DNA of 64,000 nt from Colwellia sp. Arc7-635 (lineage in GTDB: Bacteria > Pseudomonadota > Gammaproteobacteria > Enterobacterales > Alteromonadaceae). Shown here in pieces: positions 1-9,105 of this stretch (positions are counted from its first letter, which is position 1; every line of letters starts with the position of its first letter). The DNA lies in the NCBI RefSeq assembly GCF_003971255.1, contig NZ_CP034660.1, positions 4,464,001 through 4,528,000 of the forward strand, in the 5' to 3' direction. Made by a program: the position numbers and the translations under genes. The notes below the pieces were generated by a model that did no database searches, was not told the origin of the DNA, and was given only the letters and a program-made list of their open reading frames with translations.

Positions 1-507
1 ATTCTCGTGGTTATTAAGGGAATTGCCGATCAGACAAACTTGTTAGCGCTGAACGCTGCAATCGAAGCTGCTCGTGCTGGTGAACAAGGTCGAGGTTTTG
101 CTGTCGTTGCCGACGAAGTGAGAACACTGGCGCAAAATACTCAAAAGTCGACCATTGAGATTGAGAACATGATTCAATCACTAGAAAGCAAAGTAAGTAA
201 AGCGACGGCATCAATGAATATAGGCAGTGAACAAGCAAAAAGTATTGTCGAAAGAACTCATGAAGTAACTCGCTCATTATCAGAAGTTGAAATTTCAGTG
301 GCTCAAATTTCAGACATGAACATTCAAATAGCAACTGCCACGCAGCAGCAAAGTGAAGTTGCTCGTGATATTAATCAACAAGCGATTGAAATTAGTGATA
401 TCTCTGTTGAGACTGGTGATAGTGCGAAAGAAATATCTGCAGCAAGTGACGAACTCGCAAAACTTGCAGCCGATTTAACCGATCAAGTAAGAACATTTAA
501 AATTTAA
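1..507 (+). CDS. Methyl-accepting chemotaxis protein, C-terminal part (5' end outside the window)
   Basis: This is the C-terminal signalling part of a chemoreceptor; it is open to the left edge, so the sensor, membrane and HAMP parts are missing. The strongly conserved hairpin tip that contacts CheA and CheW is visible at once ([20 protein letters not shown], then [12 protein letters not shown]). It is followed by about 120 residues of heptad-rich helix of the returning arm. The family senses small molecules and controls the flagellar switch through CheA. The ligand cannot be told from this piece. It ends before a perfect inverted repeat. A second complete receptor lies at 17.8-19.9 kb. Confidence 0.95.
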   Translation: MLVVIKGIADQTNLLALNAAIEAARAGEQGRGFAVVADEVRTLAQNTQKSTIEIENMIQSLESKVSKATASMNIGSEQAKSIVERTHEVTRSLSEVEISVAQISDMNIQIATATQQQSEVARDINQQAIEISDISVETGDSAKEISAASDELAKLAADLTDQVRTFKI

Positions 508-514
508 GGCGAAT

Positions 515-549
515 AGGCTAGCCAATGAACTTATATCATTGGCTAGCCT
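515..549. repeat. Perfect 14-bp inverted repeat after the chemoreceptor gene
   Basis: The arms at 515-528 (AGGCTAGCCAATGA) and 536-549 are exact reverse complements around a 7-base loop. It begins eight bases after the receptor stop codon, where a terminator would be expected. No run of T follows on either side, so it is either a U-tract-less terminator or a 3' stabilising hairpin. Confidence 0.7.
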
Positions 550-664
550 GACACTAGCGATGGTTCAAAACAGGTGAACGTGACAATTTATAATCATACT
601 TATCCAGAATGATTAATGAGTAACGTAAATATTAATAAAAATTGCCCGAAAGGTAATATATTTC

Positions 665-694
665 TTGTCAATCAATACAAAAATACAATATACT
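665..694 (+). promoter_or_regulatory. Probable sigma-70 promoter of the tRNA-His gene
   Basis: A -35-like TTGTCA (665-670) and a -10-like TATACT (689-694) are separated by 18 bases. The GC-rich stretch CCTCGCGCC follows directly. A GC-rich discriminator is the known mark of stable-RNA promoters under ppGpp/DksA stringent control. The mature tRNA begins 39 bases after the -10 box. Confidence 0.65.
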
Positions 695-733
695 CCTCGC
701 GCCTTACCACAAGGCGTTTCAAGTAAGTTCAGT

Positions 734-810
734 GGTGGCTATAGCTCAGTTGGTAGAGCCCCGGATTGTGATTCCGGTTGTCGAGGGTTCAAGTCCCTTT
801 AGCCACCCCA
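734..810 (+). tRNA. tRNA-His (anticodon GTG)
   Basis: A complete cloverleaf of 77 nt with the 3' CCA encoded. The anticodon GTG is at 768-770, and the T arm contains GGTTCAAGTCC. The gene starts with the extra 5' G (position -1) that pairs with C73, an identity element of tRNA-His. It closely matches the well-known enterobacterial hisR sequence. It stands alone; no other tRNA follows, unlike the E. coli argX-hisR-leuT-proM cluster. Confidence 0.98.
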
Positions 811-992
811 TTCTTCCTGCATTTTCCTTATCATCTAGTATCAATAAAATAATCATATTTCGAATGTTTTTATACCCCCCACAATAAATATTTATCGCTA
901 TAAAACCTTCAATTTATTGCATCCTAAATGAACTTAAACGCCACCCTATCGATATATAGAACAAGGATGGTATTTATAAAGTTTTTAATATA

Positions 993-1018
993 AAAAACCC
1001 AGCAGAAGCTGGGTTTTT
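993..1018. terminator. Bidirectional intrinsic terminator
   Basis: AAAAACCCAGC (993-1003), a 4-base loop and GCTGGGTTTTT (1008-1018) form a perfect 11-bp stem that has T runs in both directions. It closes the minus-strand lipoprotein gene whose stop is 25 bases away, and can also stop transcription from the tRNA-His gene. Confidence 0.9.
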
Positions 1019-1042
1019 AGTTTTAAAAATAAATGACTATGA

Positions 1043-4000
1043 TTATTTTAGTATTTCATCATCACAACTTTGTGGAGTGAAACCATATTTTTCGGCAATA
1101 AGAGTTTTCATATCCTCACAAGTATTACCTAGTACAGGAGTCTTAATCGCTTGCTCAAGTATAGAGTTTTTCATGATTTTTTCAGTAACAGTAGTAGGGC
1201 TATTGTTAGTACCTAAGCCTGAATTCAAAGATAATTTGTCATTATCATAGTCATGTAAACCACACACGCTAGCCGCGTTACAAGTAATAAATAATATATC
1301 ATTGAATCGTGAAGTACCTATATCGTCAACGCCTGCCTCAGAGCTACTAGAATCAGCTAAAGGAGTAGTCGAATTAAATTGATAATTTCGACGATTTGCC
1401 CCTTCAGTTTCATTCAAAATAACGTCTACTGTATAATTGGTATCACCTGAACCACTGTAATAGTGAACATCAATATCAAACTGCCCGTTACTATAAGATG
1501 AACTTGACTCTGCACGGTAAGAAATAACTTCAGGGCCAAAACCACTCGTATCATCTCGATCCAAATTCCCTAATGTTGCCGTGCGGTCACTAAACCAAAT
1601 AGTTTCATTGAGAGGATCTTTTGAATAAATATCAATATCAGTAGCGGTATCCCAACGCAGTACAAATACAACGCGGGAAGCAATTAAAGCATTGGTGCGA
1701 GTTGAACCTGCAGCAACACCATTCAAAGTAATAATTTCTTCACGCGTTGTTGGTGCATTACCATTAAAGCCTTGTGCATTAACATTATTAACTCCCAAGG
1801 ACATGACAACAGAGCCATCAAAGCTTCCGTTTGAATTCATTGGCACAATAGTAGTAATACCATTTGCGGTAATATGAACGTCATTAGTAAAGTCTCTTCC
1901 TTCCTCTGGGATGCTACCAGATATAGAAACGACACGATCATCTACATCATCACCAGATTCATGACTACTAATAATAGTATCAACATCAAGTTGATCACGA
2001 ATTCGAAAGGTAACATTCACTGTTGCATCTACATCTTCATCTGCATTAACAAGCGTTACAAATAATTTAGGTACACTATTAGCTTCTTCTGCGTATATGA
2101 AACTAGATTGCTCAGATGTATTAAACCAAGTGTGAGGCACGCCATCAATAGTATTTGTACTTACGAAATCAGCATCATTACTTGCGATAGATACATACAC
2201 TTGTGAGGTAGATTGAACTAATATTTCAGCTACTTTACCCTCTGGCATTGCCCCTACTAATGCGGGAACTTCAAAGGAGATAGCACCAGCACTTTTCACT
2301 TGAGAAACGTTCTGTAAAACATACTTTGTTCCCGCAGGTTGCGCGATAACATTTACTACCGAGGCATCTATACTTGGTGAAAATCTATAGGTAGGTTTAT
2401 CAAAAGGAAATGCACTAGTTTCATTAGAGTCTAATGAAGTAATGCTATTTTTAAATTGTGTTGCCAAGTTATAAAAACCAAGTGCAGAGGCCAAAGTTGC
2501 GTTATTACTGATGTCAAAATGATCACCAAAATCACATCCCATGGTACTTAATAATGCATTTAGGTTTTTTAATCCTGCAGGATCAGATGCAGCGGTATGG
2601 TTAAAAATGTCCTGCATACTTTCCTTCATTGAAGGACACTTTTCATCTAAAAGCTTAAAAAATGCAAACCGTTGATATGGGCGATTTCTGGCATTTCCTA
2701 GCCCTGTTTTCAAGCCAACTTCAAGTATACGCTGCCCTGATAGCTCTTTAGCTTGATAGGTATTGATATCGTCGAATATGACATCTTCAACCCAACGAGC
2801 CGTTCCTTCATACAACCAAGCGGTTACACCGTGATTATTGATCACTAATGATTTGTTTGGTAACTCAGAATCACGGTGACCTTGTGCATGATGATAATAT
2901 TCATGTACTGAAGTACCTTGTATACTGCTAGCCGCAACAGAGTTGTTATCGGTTATATGGAGAATGTTTCGACTCTCCGCTGAGTTAACAAAACCTAAAT
3001 AGTTCATGGCTTCGATACGTACGGTAAATTCGTCTTCAAAGCTAAGCTTCTGACGGGTAAATTCTGCCCTTGCATCAACTAACCAAGAAACCATTTGCTC
3101 TTTAGAAACACTACCCCAGCGCAAAGTATTACTGCCCCAATCTTCTACAGTAATAGTAACAGCTGTATCCAGAGTACTTGTACAATCAAACTCATCGAGG
3201 TCAAAACTAAAAAATGTTTTCTGCACACAAGTAACATCGGTTGTCCCTGCCGCTTCGGCAAACAAGCTAGTTATAAAAGCTTTAGAGCTATTAGTCGCTG
3301 AAGTTGGACTAGCAACGGCTTTATCTTTGTAGCCAAAGAAACCTAATGCTGGTAGCTGTGAAAATTGGAACGACACAAAAGGAGACTCTTCTGTTCCAGA
3401 AAACTGACGGTTAAAACCACCTTTTGACCAAACCGGTAACAGAGTTCCTGATACTTCCCCAAAGGTATAATAACGCACATCATCTATTTCAACGCCACTA
3501 GGGAGATCGCTTAATGAAAAGTGTATCGCAATATCTGTATCTATAACTGCATTAGCAATCAAACCATCAGTAAGCGCCACTAAGCCTGTTGGTAAATCAG
3601 GAATATCGGCTTTAGCAACTTTGCTAAGTGTCAATGCGGCCAATGCATTTCCAGCTTCAATTTGCGTTAAACGAACTCCTTTCAGGTTAGAATCAGCTTC
3701 AGTAATAGTTAACTGTGCATTAGCCGTATCATAATCTGTTGCTAGATCAGCCGTTTGTGGTACGGTCAAGTTTAAAGTTATGTTGGAGAATCTCCCCCCA
3801 TCATTAACTGTCACTTCTGCCGAGACTTCGCCACCAGCGATAGTACTAGCAGGTTGCCAATTTATTACGCCATCGTTGAAGTCAATTGTCATGCCAGCAG
3901 GAGCATTACTTAACGAGTACGTTAATGGGTTGCTACCGGTATATATTGGCGCAACTTGATAAACAAAAGGCACACTTGGCATAACAGCTAAAGCATTAGC

Positions 4001-5077
4001 TGGTGCGGTTATCGCTAATTCAATACCTTTTAAGACAACATCTTCAGCGTTAATGCCATTGTAAAGAGTATCGCTTGAAGTCGCTTCAAACAGTTCAATG
4101 AAGTAGTTTTGCTCACCATTCAGCACATTTGGGTTTTGGCCATACACGTTAACGAATTGAGGAATTGACCAATTTGCAGGTGTGAACGTCAAATTACTTT
4201 GTTCTGGTATACCTTCGAGATCATCAGAAGAAAGAATATTGATGCTCACATCAGCAGTGGGTTCACTACTCAAGCTAACAGGAAATTGAGCAAGAGAGTT
4301 TACCGTTGCCGTATTACCAATAACACTTCCCACATTAATACCAGGTGAAGGACGACCTAAAACTATAACGGTATCAACTGCAGTCGCACCATCGTCATCA
4401 GTCACTGTAAGCTCAAATTCGAACTCAGTATTTGCGGATAGCGCAGGAATGACAATGCTAGCTGTCATAGTTTGTGGCGCTGTTATCGAAATAACCGGAG
4501 AGCCATTATCGATTTGTGCCCATGAATATGAGTTAATAGTACCATCTGAATCACTGCTATTACTGGCATCAAGCTGCACAGTTTCACCAATAACACCTTG
4601 TAAATCAGAGCCCGCATCAGCGCTAGGAGGCATATTACCTTGCGCTACATTAATGATCGTAAGAGTGATGCTGTCCGTTGCCGTTAGCCCACCATTATCA
4701 GTGACAGTAAAGTCAAAACTAGCCGAAGTATCAGCGTCAACAGACGGTACAGAAAATGTTGGAGAGCTAATATCTGTCGCAGATAAAGTCAGACTTGGAC
4801 CTGAAGTTTGTGTCCAAAGATAAGTAGTGATAGTACCATCAGAATCAGTCCCTGTGCCATTAAGTGTACCCATCGCACTTTCATTTACAGAAAAATTCTC
4901 ACCTGCATCAGCTACAGGCGCTTGATTAGGTGTTGGTGTTGGGGTTGGATTTGGCGTTGGGGTGGGTTTGTTTGAATCACCACTCCCACCACATGCTGCA
5001 AGTACTGAAGCCAAATAAGTTACAACCGCAATTTTCTTAAACGTTGCTAACTTACCGATACTTTTTATAGTCTTCAT
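1043..5077 (-). CDS. Large surface lipoprotein with PKD-like domains, a gluzincin-type HExxH motif and a YfaP-like C-terminal domain
   Basis: The 1344-residue product starts with a lipoprotein signal peptide (SVLAAC, Cys about 29) and a Pro/Thr-rich spacer (about 37-51). Two PKD/Ig-type domains follow (about 52-145 and 148-240), ending in the typical DDGATAVDTV pattern. A cadherin-like putative Ig region lies at about 350-440. Around residue 725 is H725-E-Y-Y-H729, and 28 residues later E757-G-T-A-R, the spacing of a gluzincin zinc peptidase (H, H and E ligands). Near residue 1155 the stretch LRWDTATDIDIYSKDP resembles the DUF2135/YfaP domain. I infer a secreted, cell-surface zinc peptidase or adhesin-protease. 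It is monocistronic, with a strong terminator after it. Low-complexity repeats and size suggest a variable surface protein. The exact substrate is unknown. Confidence 0.75.
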   Translation of the reverse strand: MKTIKSIGKLATFKKIAVVTYLASVLAACGGSGDSNKPTPTPNPTPTPTPNQAPVADAGENFSVNESAMGTLNGTGTDSDGTITTYLWTQTSGPSLTLSATDISSPTFSVPSVDADTSASFDFTVTDNGGLTATDSITLTIINVAQGNMPPSADAGSDLQGVIGETVQLDASNSSDSDGTINSYSWAQIDNGSPVISITAPQTMTASIVIPALSANTEFEFELTVTDDDGATAVDTVIVLGRPSPGINVGSVIGNTATVNSLAQFPVSLSSEPTADVSINILSSDDLEGIPEQSNLTFTPANWSIPQFVNVYGQNPNVLNGEQNYFIELFEATSSDTLYNGINAEDVVLKGIELAITAPANALAVMPSVPFVYQVAPIYTGSNPLTYSLSNAPAGMTIDFNDGVINWQPASTIAGGEVSAEVTVNDGGRFSNITLNLTVPQTADLATDYDTANAQLTITEADSNLKGVRLTQIEAGNALAALTLSKVAKADIPDLPTGLVALTDGLIANAVIDTDIAIHFSLSDLPSGVEIDDVRYYTFGEVSGTLLPVWSKGGFNRQFSGTEESPFVSFQFSQLPALGFFGYKDKAVASPTSATNSSKAFITSLFAEAAGTTDVTCVQKTFFSFDLDEFDCTSTLDTAVTITVEDWGSNTLRWGSVSKEQMVSWLVDARAEFTRQKLSFEDEFTVRIEAMNYLGFVNSAESRNILHITDNNSVAASSIQGTSVHEYYHHAQGHRDSELPNKSLVINNHGVTAWLYEGTARWVEDVIFDDINTYQAKELSGQRILEVGLKTGLGNARNRPYQRFAFFKLLDEKCPSMKESMQDIFNHTAASDPAGLKNLNALLSTMGCDFGDHFDISNNATLASALGFYNLATQFKNSITSLDSNETSAFPFDKPTYRFSPSIDASVVNVIAQPAGTKYVLQNVSQVKSAGAISFEVPALVGAMPEGKVAEILVQSTSQVYVSIASNDADFVSTNTIDGVPHTWFNTSEQSSFIYAEEANSVPKLFVTLVNADEDVDATVNVTFRIRDQLDVDTIISSHESGDDVDDRVVSISGSIPEEGRDFTNDVHITANGITTIVPMNSNGSFDGSVVMSLGVNNVNAQGFNGNAPTTREEIITLNGVAAGSTRTNALIASRVVFVLRWDTATDIDIYSKDPLNETIWFSDRTATLGNLDRDDTSGFGPEVISYRAESSSSYSNGQFDIDVHYYSGSGDTNYTVDVILNETEGANRRNYQFNSTTPLADSSSSEAGVDDIGTSRFNDILFITCNAASVCGLHDYDNDKLSLNSGLGTNNSPTTVTEKIMKNSILEQAIKTPVLGNTCEDMKTLIAEKYGFTPQSCDDEILK

Positions 5078-5165
5078 AAAGGTTCCTTTTAGTTAAATTT
5101 AGTAAAAAATAAGCAACTAAATACCACGGAAATCTTTGATTAAGTAAATCTAAAATTACCACAAC

Positions 5166-5181
5166 AAATATTGCAATATTT
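5166..5181. promoter_or_regulatory. 16-bp perfect palindrome upstream of the large lipoprotein gene; rest of 5078-5362 has no gene
   Basis: AAATATTGCAATATTT lies about 90 bases upstream of the lipoprotein start and could be an operator. The same intergenic stretch also holds a 9-bp inverted repeat (TAAACATTT at 5292-5300 with its complement at 5314-5322). The region is AT-rich, so the palindrome may be chance. No convincing open frame lies in this stretch. Confidence 0.35.
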
Positions 5182-5362
5182 TTTAAGCCTTGACTCAGGA
5201 AACAATAAAGAACGACAAGATGGACACAATGGTATGCAACAATCTTTTATCTTCCCTGATTAAAAAATATAAAAACACACTACTATTGAGTTAAACATTT
5301 AGAATCCATGTAAAAATGTTTAGCTCTTTAAAGTATTAAACAGCGTATTCATTGAACTTTAA

Positions 5363-5403
5363 AAATAAAATAACGGTTTGAAAGCCAAATCGTTATTTTA
5401 TTT
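5363..5403 (-). terminator. Terminator of the eight-gene envelope operon
   Basis: The arms AAATAAAATAACG (5363-5375) and its exact complement (5391-5403) extend inward with a near-continuous GTTTG/CAAAT stem. The hairpin lies 10 bases past the last stop codon of the minus-strand operon, and the AT-rich outer arm supplies the U-tract. Confidence 0.75.
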
Positions 5404-5413
5404 CAACTCTAAT

Positions 5414-5995
5414 TTATCCTTGAGAGTTTAATTTTTTCAATTCTACTTCAAGTTCTTTAGATGCCTTTTGCGCTCTAAACTCTTCATAAAGTGCAGCCTT
5501 AGAAGTTGGGTCGATATTGGCACCTGATTTACCCACTAATTGCTCAAATAATAAATCACTTTTATTCTCAGATAAGGTCACTAAAGTACATAGCTGCTTC
5601 TTACCATCAATTTTAGCAAACTCTACTTTCGAAGCTTTAGTGTTCACTAATGTTTGTTGAGAAATTTGCTTAGATACTTGCTCAAATGTGCCACCAATGT
5701 TTTGTCTATCATCAGCTTCTAATTTACGCTGATACATTTTATCTAACACACTCACTTTCAAATTAATTTGCTGCGCTATTTCAGCACGAGCCATTGCTAA
5801 ACTCTGTGCTTTATCAATAGATAAGTTACCTGACCAGGGTACACAAGAAGCCGCAGCTAATGCGTTATCAACATTAGGGTTTAACACCCAGTTCGGCACC
5901 GAATCAGTCGACTCAAGCATAATAGGCTTTGACTCATGAGAACTACAAGCTCCTAAAAATAAGCACGTCGCTGCCACTATTGATATTTTTTTCAT
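5414..5995 (-). CDS. LPP20-family lipoprotein (last gene of the envelope operon)
   Basis: A 193-residue predicted outer-membrane lipoprotein with lipobox LGAC (Cys about 17). The mature part begins with VPNWVLNPN, then a stretch with alternating Ala and charged residues (QSLAMARAEIAQQINLKVSV). This PxW...A..A...I pattern is that of the LPP20 fold, which includes Vibrio FlgP and Helicobacter LPP20. The C-terminal 35 residues are a charged helix (KKLNSQG end). Its start overlaps the stop of the lytic transglycosylase gene by 4 bases (ATGA), so the two are translationally coupled. A second LPP20-like gene is near the head of the same operon. Function is not established; a ring or scaffold role is an inference. 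Confidence 0.7.
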   Translation of the reverse strand: MKKISIVAATCLFLGACSSHESKPIMLESTDSVPNWVLNPNVDNALAAASCVPWSGNLSIDKAQSLAMARAEIAQQINLKVSVLDKMYQRKLEADDRQNIGGTFEQVSKQISQQTLVNTKASKVEFAKIDGKKQLCTLVTLSENKSDLLFEQLVGKSGANIDPTSKAALYEEFRAQKASKELEVELKKLNSQG

Positions 5996-7140
5996 ATTGA
6001 TTCCTTGGTAAGTAAATTATTGTAATAAGACGTTCTTTGAAGAACTTTCTCTAAATAGTTGACGGTTTCCTGATGTGGCAAGTTATCGATTAATTGAAAA
6101 TATAACTGTTCCGAGGTTTGCTCATTAGCTGACTGAGTTGCCCGCTTCAATGATGTAGTGTTACTCAGAGCTCTAGCGACATTACCTGGACCCGTGTTGT
6201 AGCCTGCAATTGACATATAGAGCTTGTTTTTACTATTTTTAACGCCTTTAAAATAGCGTGACATCAACAAATGAAGGTAGACACTGCCCGCTTCAATATT
6301 TTGCTCTGCACTATATAAATACTCAGGTCTAAGCAGCGTGGTTTTACCATTTAAAAATTCAGTAACATCCTTGCCTGCACTCGACGGTACTATCTGCATT
6401 AAACCAAAAGCTGGAATATGAGAACGAGCGAGAGGATTAAAGCTTGATTCCGTATGGATAATAGCGAGAATTAAAGAGGCTGGTATTTGCCACCTCTGTG
6501 CTTGTTGTTGGGCAAAAGGGTAATAACGCTGTGCATTATCACTGAGCAGATTCGGTTTAAGAGGAATGGTGATAGTAGTTTTATTCTGCTCACGTTGACT
6601 CGATATTGTTGCTAATTCACCAATATATTCCTTAGCTAACAATGTTGGTGAGATTTTCGGCATCGCTAGCTGTTTGTTATCATCAATTAATTGCTTATTT
6701 ACTGCCTGTACAATAGGGTCTTTCGCCAAAGTATCTGATAGCGATGTATTCGTGAGTTGGGTAATGGTTTTTTCAGCTAAAATCGTGACTTGCTGAGGTG
6801 TTAAAGATTGATGTATCTCAACCGTTATTGCGCCGGAATCAAAATCAACAGTGGTGCGTTGATTTAAGTCAGCTGAATAATCGATCCATTGCTTTTTCCC
6901 TGGTAGTAATGGCTTTTGCCATTTCTCGGATATTTTTGCTCGATAGGCATCTTCAGCCAACTGCCATGCAGCAACAAACTGGGCAAATTCTTTATCTATA
7001 TTTTTTTTATAAGCAGAAAATTCTTTATCTTGCTGTGCTACAAATTGCTTAAAATCTAAAGATTCTTCGTTATCATGAGCATTTGATAATGGCGGTAGTA
7101 AGCTAAAAATAGCTAGACAGATCGTCAGCCGTTTTTTCAT
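5992..7140 (-). CDS. MltC-like lytic murein transglycosylase
   Basis: A 382-residue exported protein. It has a signal peptide ending about LSNA, a DUF3393/MltC-type N-terminal region (about 30-190), and a C-terminal SLT (family 1) lysozyme-like domain (about 210-370). The catalytic Glu is in HTESSFNP, followed by AFGLMQIVP and AGYNTGPGNVARA, all canonical SLT motifs. The family cleaves the MurNAc-GlcNAc bond of peptidoglycan to give 1,6-anhydro ends. E. coli MltC is a lipoprotein of about 360 residues; here the signal peptide has no lipobox, so the enzyme should be soluble in the periplasm. Its start overlaps the previous gene by 38 bases; the good signal peptide supports this start. In this operon it may open the wall for an envelope structure (inference). 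Confidence 0.85.
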   Translation of the reverse strand: MKKRLTICLAIFSLLPPLSNAHDNEESLDFKQFVAQQDKEFSAYKKNIDKEFAQFVAAWQLAEDAYRAKISEKWQKPLLPGKKQWIDYSADLNQRTTVDFDSGAITVEIHQSLTPQQVTILAEKTITQLTNTSLSDTLAKDPIVQAVNKQLIDDNKQLAMPKISPTLLAKEYIGELATISSQREQNKTTITIPLKPNLLSDNAQRYYPFAQQQAQRWQIPASLILAIIHTESSFNPLARSHIPAFGLMQIVPSSAGKDVTEFLNGKTTLLRPEYLYSAEQNIEAGSVYLHLLMSRYFKGVKNSKNKLYMSIAGYNTGPGNVARALSNTTSLKRATQSANEQTSEQLYFQLIDNLPHQETVNYLEKVLQRTSYYNNLLTKESI

Positions 7141-7816
7141 CTTGTAATTCCTTTTGCTGATTTACTTTACTTTGCAATTGATAGCACTGCTTGCTATCGC
7201 AGTTTGCAAGAATGTCAATTGCAGACTGATAGCTACCTTGCTCAATCAAGAAGTTTGCCAATGCGGCCTTACTTTTATTAAGTAATAAACTACTTTGATC
7301 CACTTGCTGCTCAAAAATTTCTTTGCCTTTTTCACCGCCAGTTTGAGCCGCTATTAAGACGACAGCATCATTTCTAGTCGCTGAGTGTGCCATTGAAAGT
7401 CTTAACAATGGTTTTAAAAAGCTGGATTCACCTTGCTCTAATGCCCACCATGCATTCATTAGTGCCAGCGTCGCTTTTGCTAGCTCAGGCGTAATTTCTT
7501 CAATTTTTCCACTACAACTTAAACCACCTTCAATTTTTTGATCTTGGTAGTCGCTTAAATGGCTAGTTGCATAATTAACGGCATCAGGAAGTGCGAGGCT
7601 TAATTGCTTAGCTAGCTGTTGTTGATTTTTCATTCTGAGTGGATAAGTTAATGCCTTACGACATGCTTTCGCCCACAACCTAGAAGGCAGTTCTGCGTTC
7701 AAAGGAAAAACCTGAGCAGTATCAGCTTGATTAATCACTTTAAAAGAAGGTGTATGGTGAACAGTTATGGCGGAACTCGCCACAACTGTTACTGACAAGG
7801 CTGCTGCTGCGAGCAT
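7103..7816 (-). CDS. Predicted exported protein of unknown function in the envelope operon
   Basis: A 237-residue product with an N-terminal hydrophobic segment (about 1-20, AAAALSVTVVASSAITV) that is either an uncleaved anchor or a signal peptide. The rest is helical, with repeated short helices and two cysteines near the end (ANCDSKQCYQL), suggestive of a Sel1/TPR-like solenoid (inference). The start overlaps the upstream stop by one base (TAATG), and the 3' end overlaps the transglycosylase gene by 38 bases. I do not recognise the family. Its place between two envelope proteins suggests a periplasmic accessory role. Confidence 0.6.
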   Translation of the reverse strand: MLAAAALSVTVVASSAITVHHTPSFKVINQADTAQVFPLNAELPSRLWAKACRKALTYPLRMKNQQQLAKQLSLALPDAVNYATSHLSDYQDQKIEGGLSCSGKIEEITPELAKATLALMNAWWALEQGESSFLKPLLRLSMAHSATRNDAVVLIAAQTGGEKGKEIFEQQVDQSSLLLNKSKAALANFLIEQGSYQSAIDILANCDSKQCYQLQSKVNQQKELQDEKTADDLSSYF

Positions 7817-9096
7817 TATAAATCGCCTGATTTACTTACTTGACCAGATGCTGCTTGAGAGTTTTCGCCATTTTCATTACGACCACCTTCAGCTTTGATT
7901 TTATGTGTAGTTTTTATACGACTAGAGCTCGTAGAGTTCATTTCTTTATTTGCTTCACGTGCCGTTTTCTCTAGGCTAGGCGCATAAATAGCGACGGTAT
8001 ATTGCCAGTGACCATCAGTAGAAACAAAACTCTTCGTTGAAACACCAGGAGGTAAAGTGCCAGCCGTTAACGTCTTATAGTCATCGCTTGCTTTAAGCTG
8101 ATTAATAAATGTTGATTGCTCTTCATCTAACACAGAAACTTCTGATGGATCTAACGTTTCAGGATCATAAATAAACTGGTCGCTTTTATCGACTTGTTTT
8201 TCATCGAAACTGCCATTCCAGTAGACTTGTTCGCCTTTTAAAGTACCTAATAACGCCGCACGAGCGCGAGTTTCAGACTGACGTTTTGCAACAGTCTTAA
8301 GCTTTCTCGCAATCGACTTGTTGCTATTATCTCTAACAATGGCAGAGCCAAAGCCCATAATGTAATTTTCATTCGTTTCTGGATTAGTTAACACTTTAGC
8401 GCCAACTGGAGGTAAAATTCCGCTTTTTAGATCGCTAATGATATGCTTAAATATTTCATTCGGCGCTGTAGTTACCGCAACGGCACCCGCACGTTGTCTG
8501 ATTTGAGCGCGTGTTTTCGGTGTTGAAATTAAACTAACACGTACTAATTTTTCTTCAATATCGTCATTAACATCAAAAGTTACATAACCTGCTAATGAGC
8601 CTGAAGCACTTTCAACACATCTTTCTTGTTGAGCGTCAGCCGTATTCGCTACACTTTCGTTACCGCTATCAATAACATCCATGCTTGCTGAAACAACATT
8701 AGAACACAATAGCTCTACGCCTTTCATGTTGGCAACAAATTGCTTCTTCGCTATTAATAAAGCTTTGTTATAAGCACCGCGTTTAGATAGTAAGCTAGCA
8801 TTTTGATTATTAAAGGTTTGATAACTCGCACTACCTACAGAAAGGATCCCCATGCCAGAGCCAACTTTTATCATTTTGATGCCGTCTTCTTCCTCTTCAA
8901 TCAACGACTGATGCGCCACGGCAACGGCTGCCACATCGTCAGTTCCAACAACAATATCGCCTTGCATCGTTACTGTATCGGCATTTGGAATACTCTGCCC
9001 TGGTTTCGCAGGGATCAGGTCTGTTAAGTCAAAGTCGTCGTTAGCTAAAGCAGGCATTGATAAGGCTAATGCCAAAGTAAGTATTTTAAATTTCAT
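7816..9096 (-). CDS. Predicted periplasmic protein of unknown function in the envelope operon
   Basis: A 426-residue protein with a clear signal peptide (cleavage about LSMPALA-ND). An acidic linker (EEEEDG) follows at about 68. The middle (about 100-200 and 270-310) has Ala-rich stretches such as KRGAYNKALLIAKKQF and RQSETRARAALLGTL, reminiscent of LPP20-like folds, with two cysteines (about 128 and 157) that could form a disulfide. The C-terminus is low-complexity (about 385-426, Ser/Asn/Gly-rich). I cannot assign a family with certainty. It starts 9 bases after the FlgT-like gene, so it belongs to the same transcript. Confidence 0.6.
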   Translation of the reverse strand: MKFKILTLALALSMPALANDDFDLTDLIPAKPGQSIPNADTVTMQGDIVVGTDDVAAVAVAHQSLIEEEEDGIKMIKVGSGMGILSVGSASYQTFNNQNASLLSKRGAYNKALLIAKKQFVANMKGVELLCSNVVSASMDVIDSGNESVANTADAQQERCVESASGSLAGYVTFDVNDDIEEKLVRVSLISTPKTRAQIRQRAGAVAVTTAPNEIFKHIISDLKSGILPPVGAKVLTNPETNENYIMGFGSAIVRDNSNKSIARKLKTVAKRQSETRARAALLGTLKGEQVYWNGSFDEKQVDKSDQFIYDPETLDPSEVSVLDEEQSTFINQLKASDDYKTLTAGTLPPGVSTKSFVSTDGHWQYTVAIYAPSLEKTAREANKEMNSTSSSRIKTTHKIKAEGGRNENGENSQAASGQVSKSGDL

Positions 9097-9105
9097 AATA
9101 TTCCT

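Noticed and set aside
4900-4975. Short Pro/Thr repeat (PTPTPNPTPTPTPN) in the DNA, like a tandem repeat or CRISPR-like unit
   Set aside because: It is a coding linker after the lipoprotein signal, not a DNA-level array; no CRISPR spacers or cas genes are in the window.
734-5077. tRNA-His followed by a large surface gene, looking like an integrated island at a tRNA
   Set aside because: There is no integrase, no duplicated tRNA 3' end and no change of base composition that I can see.
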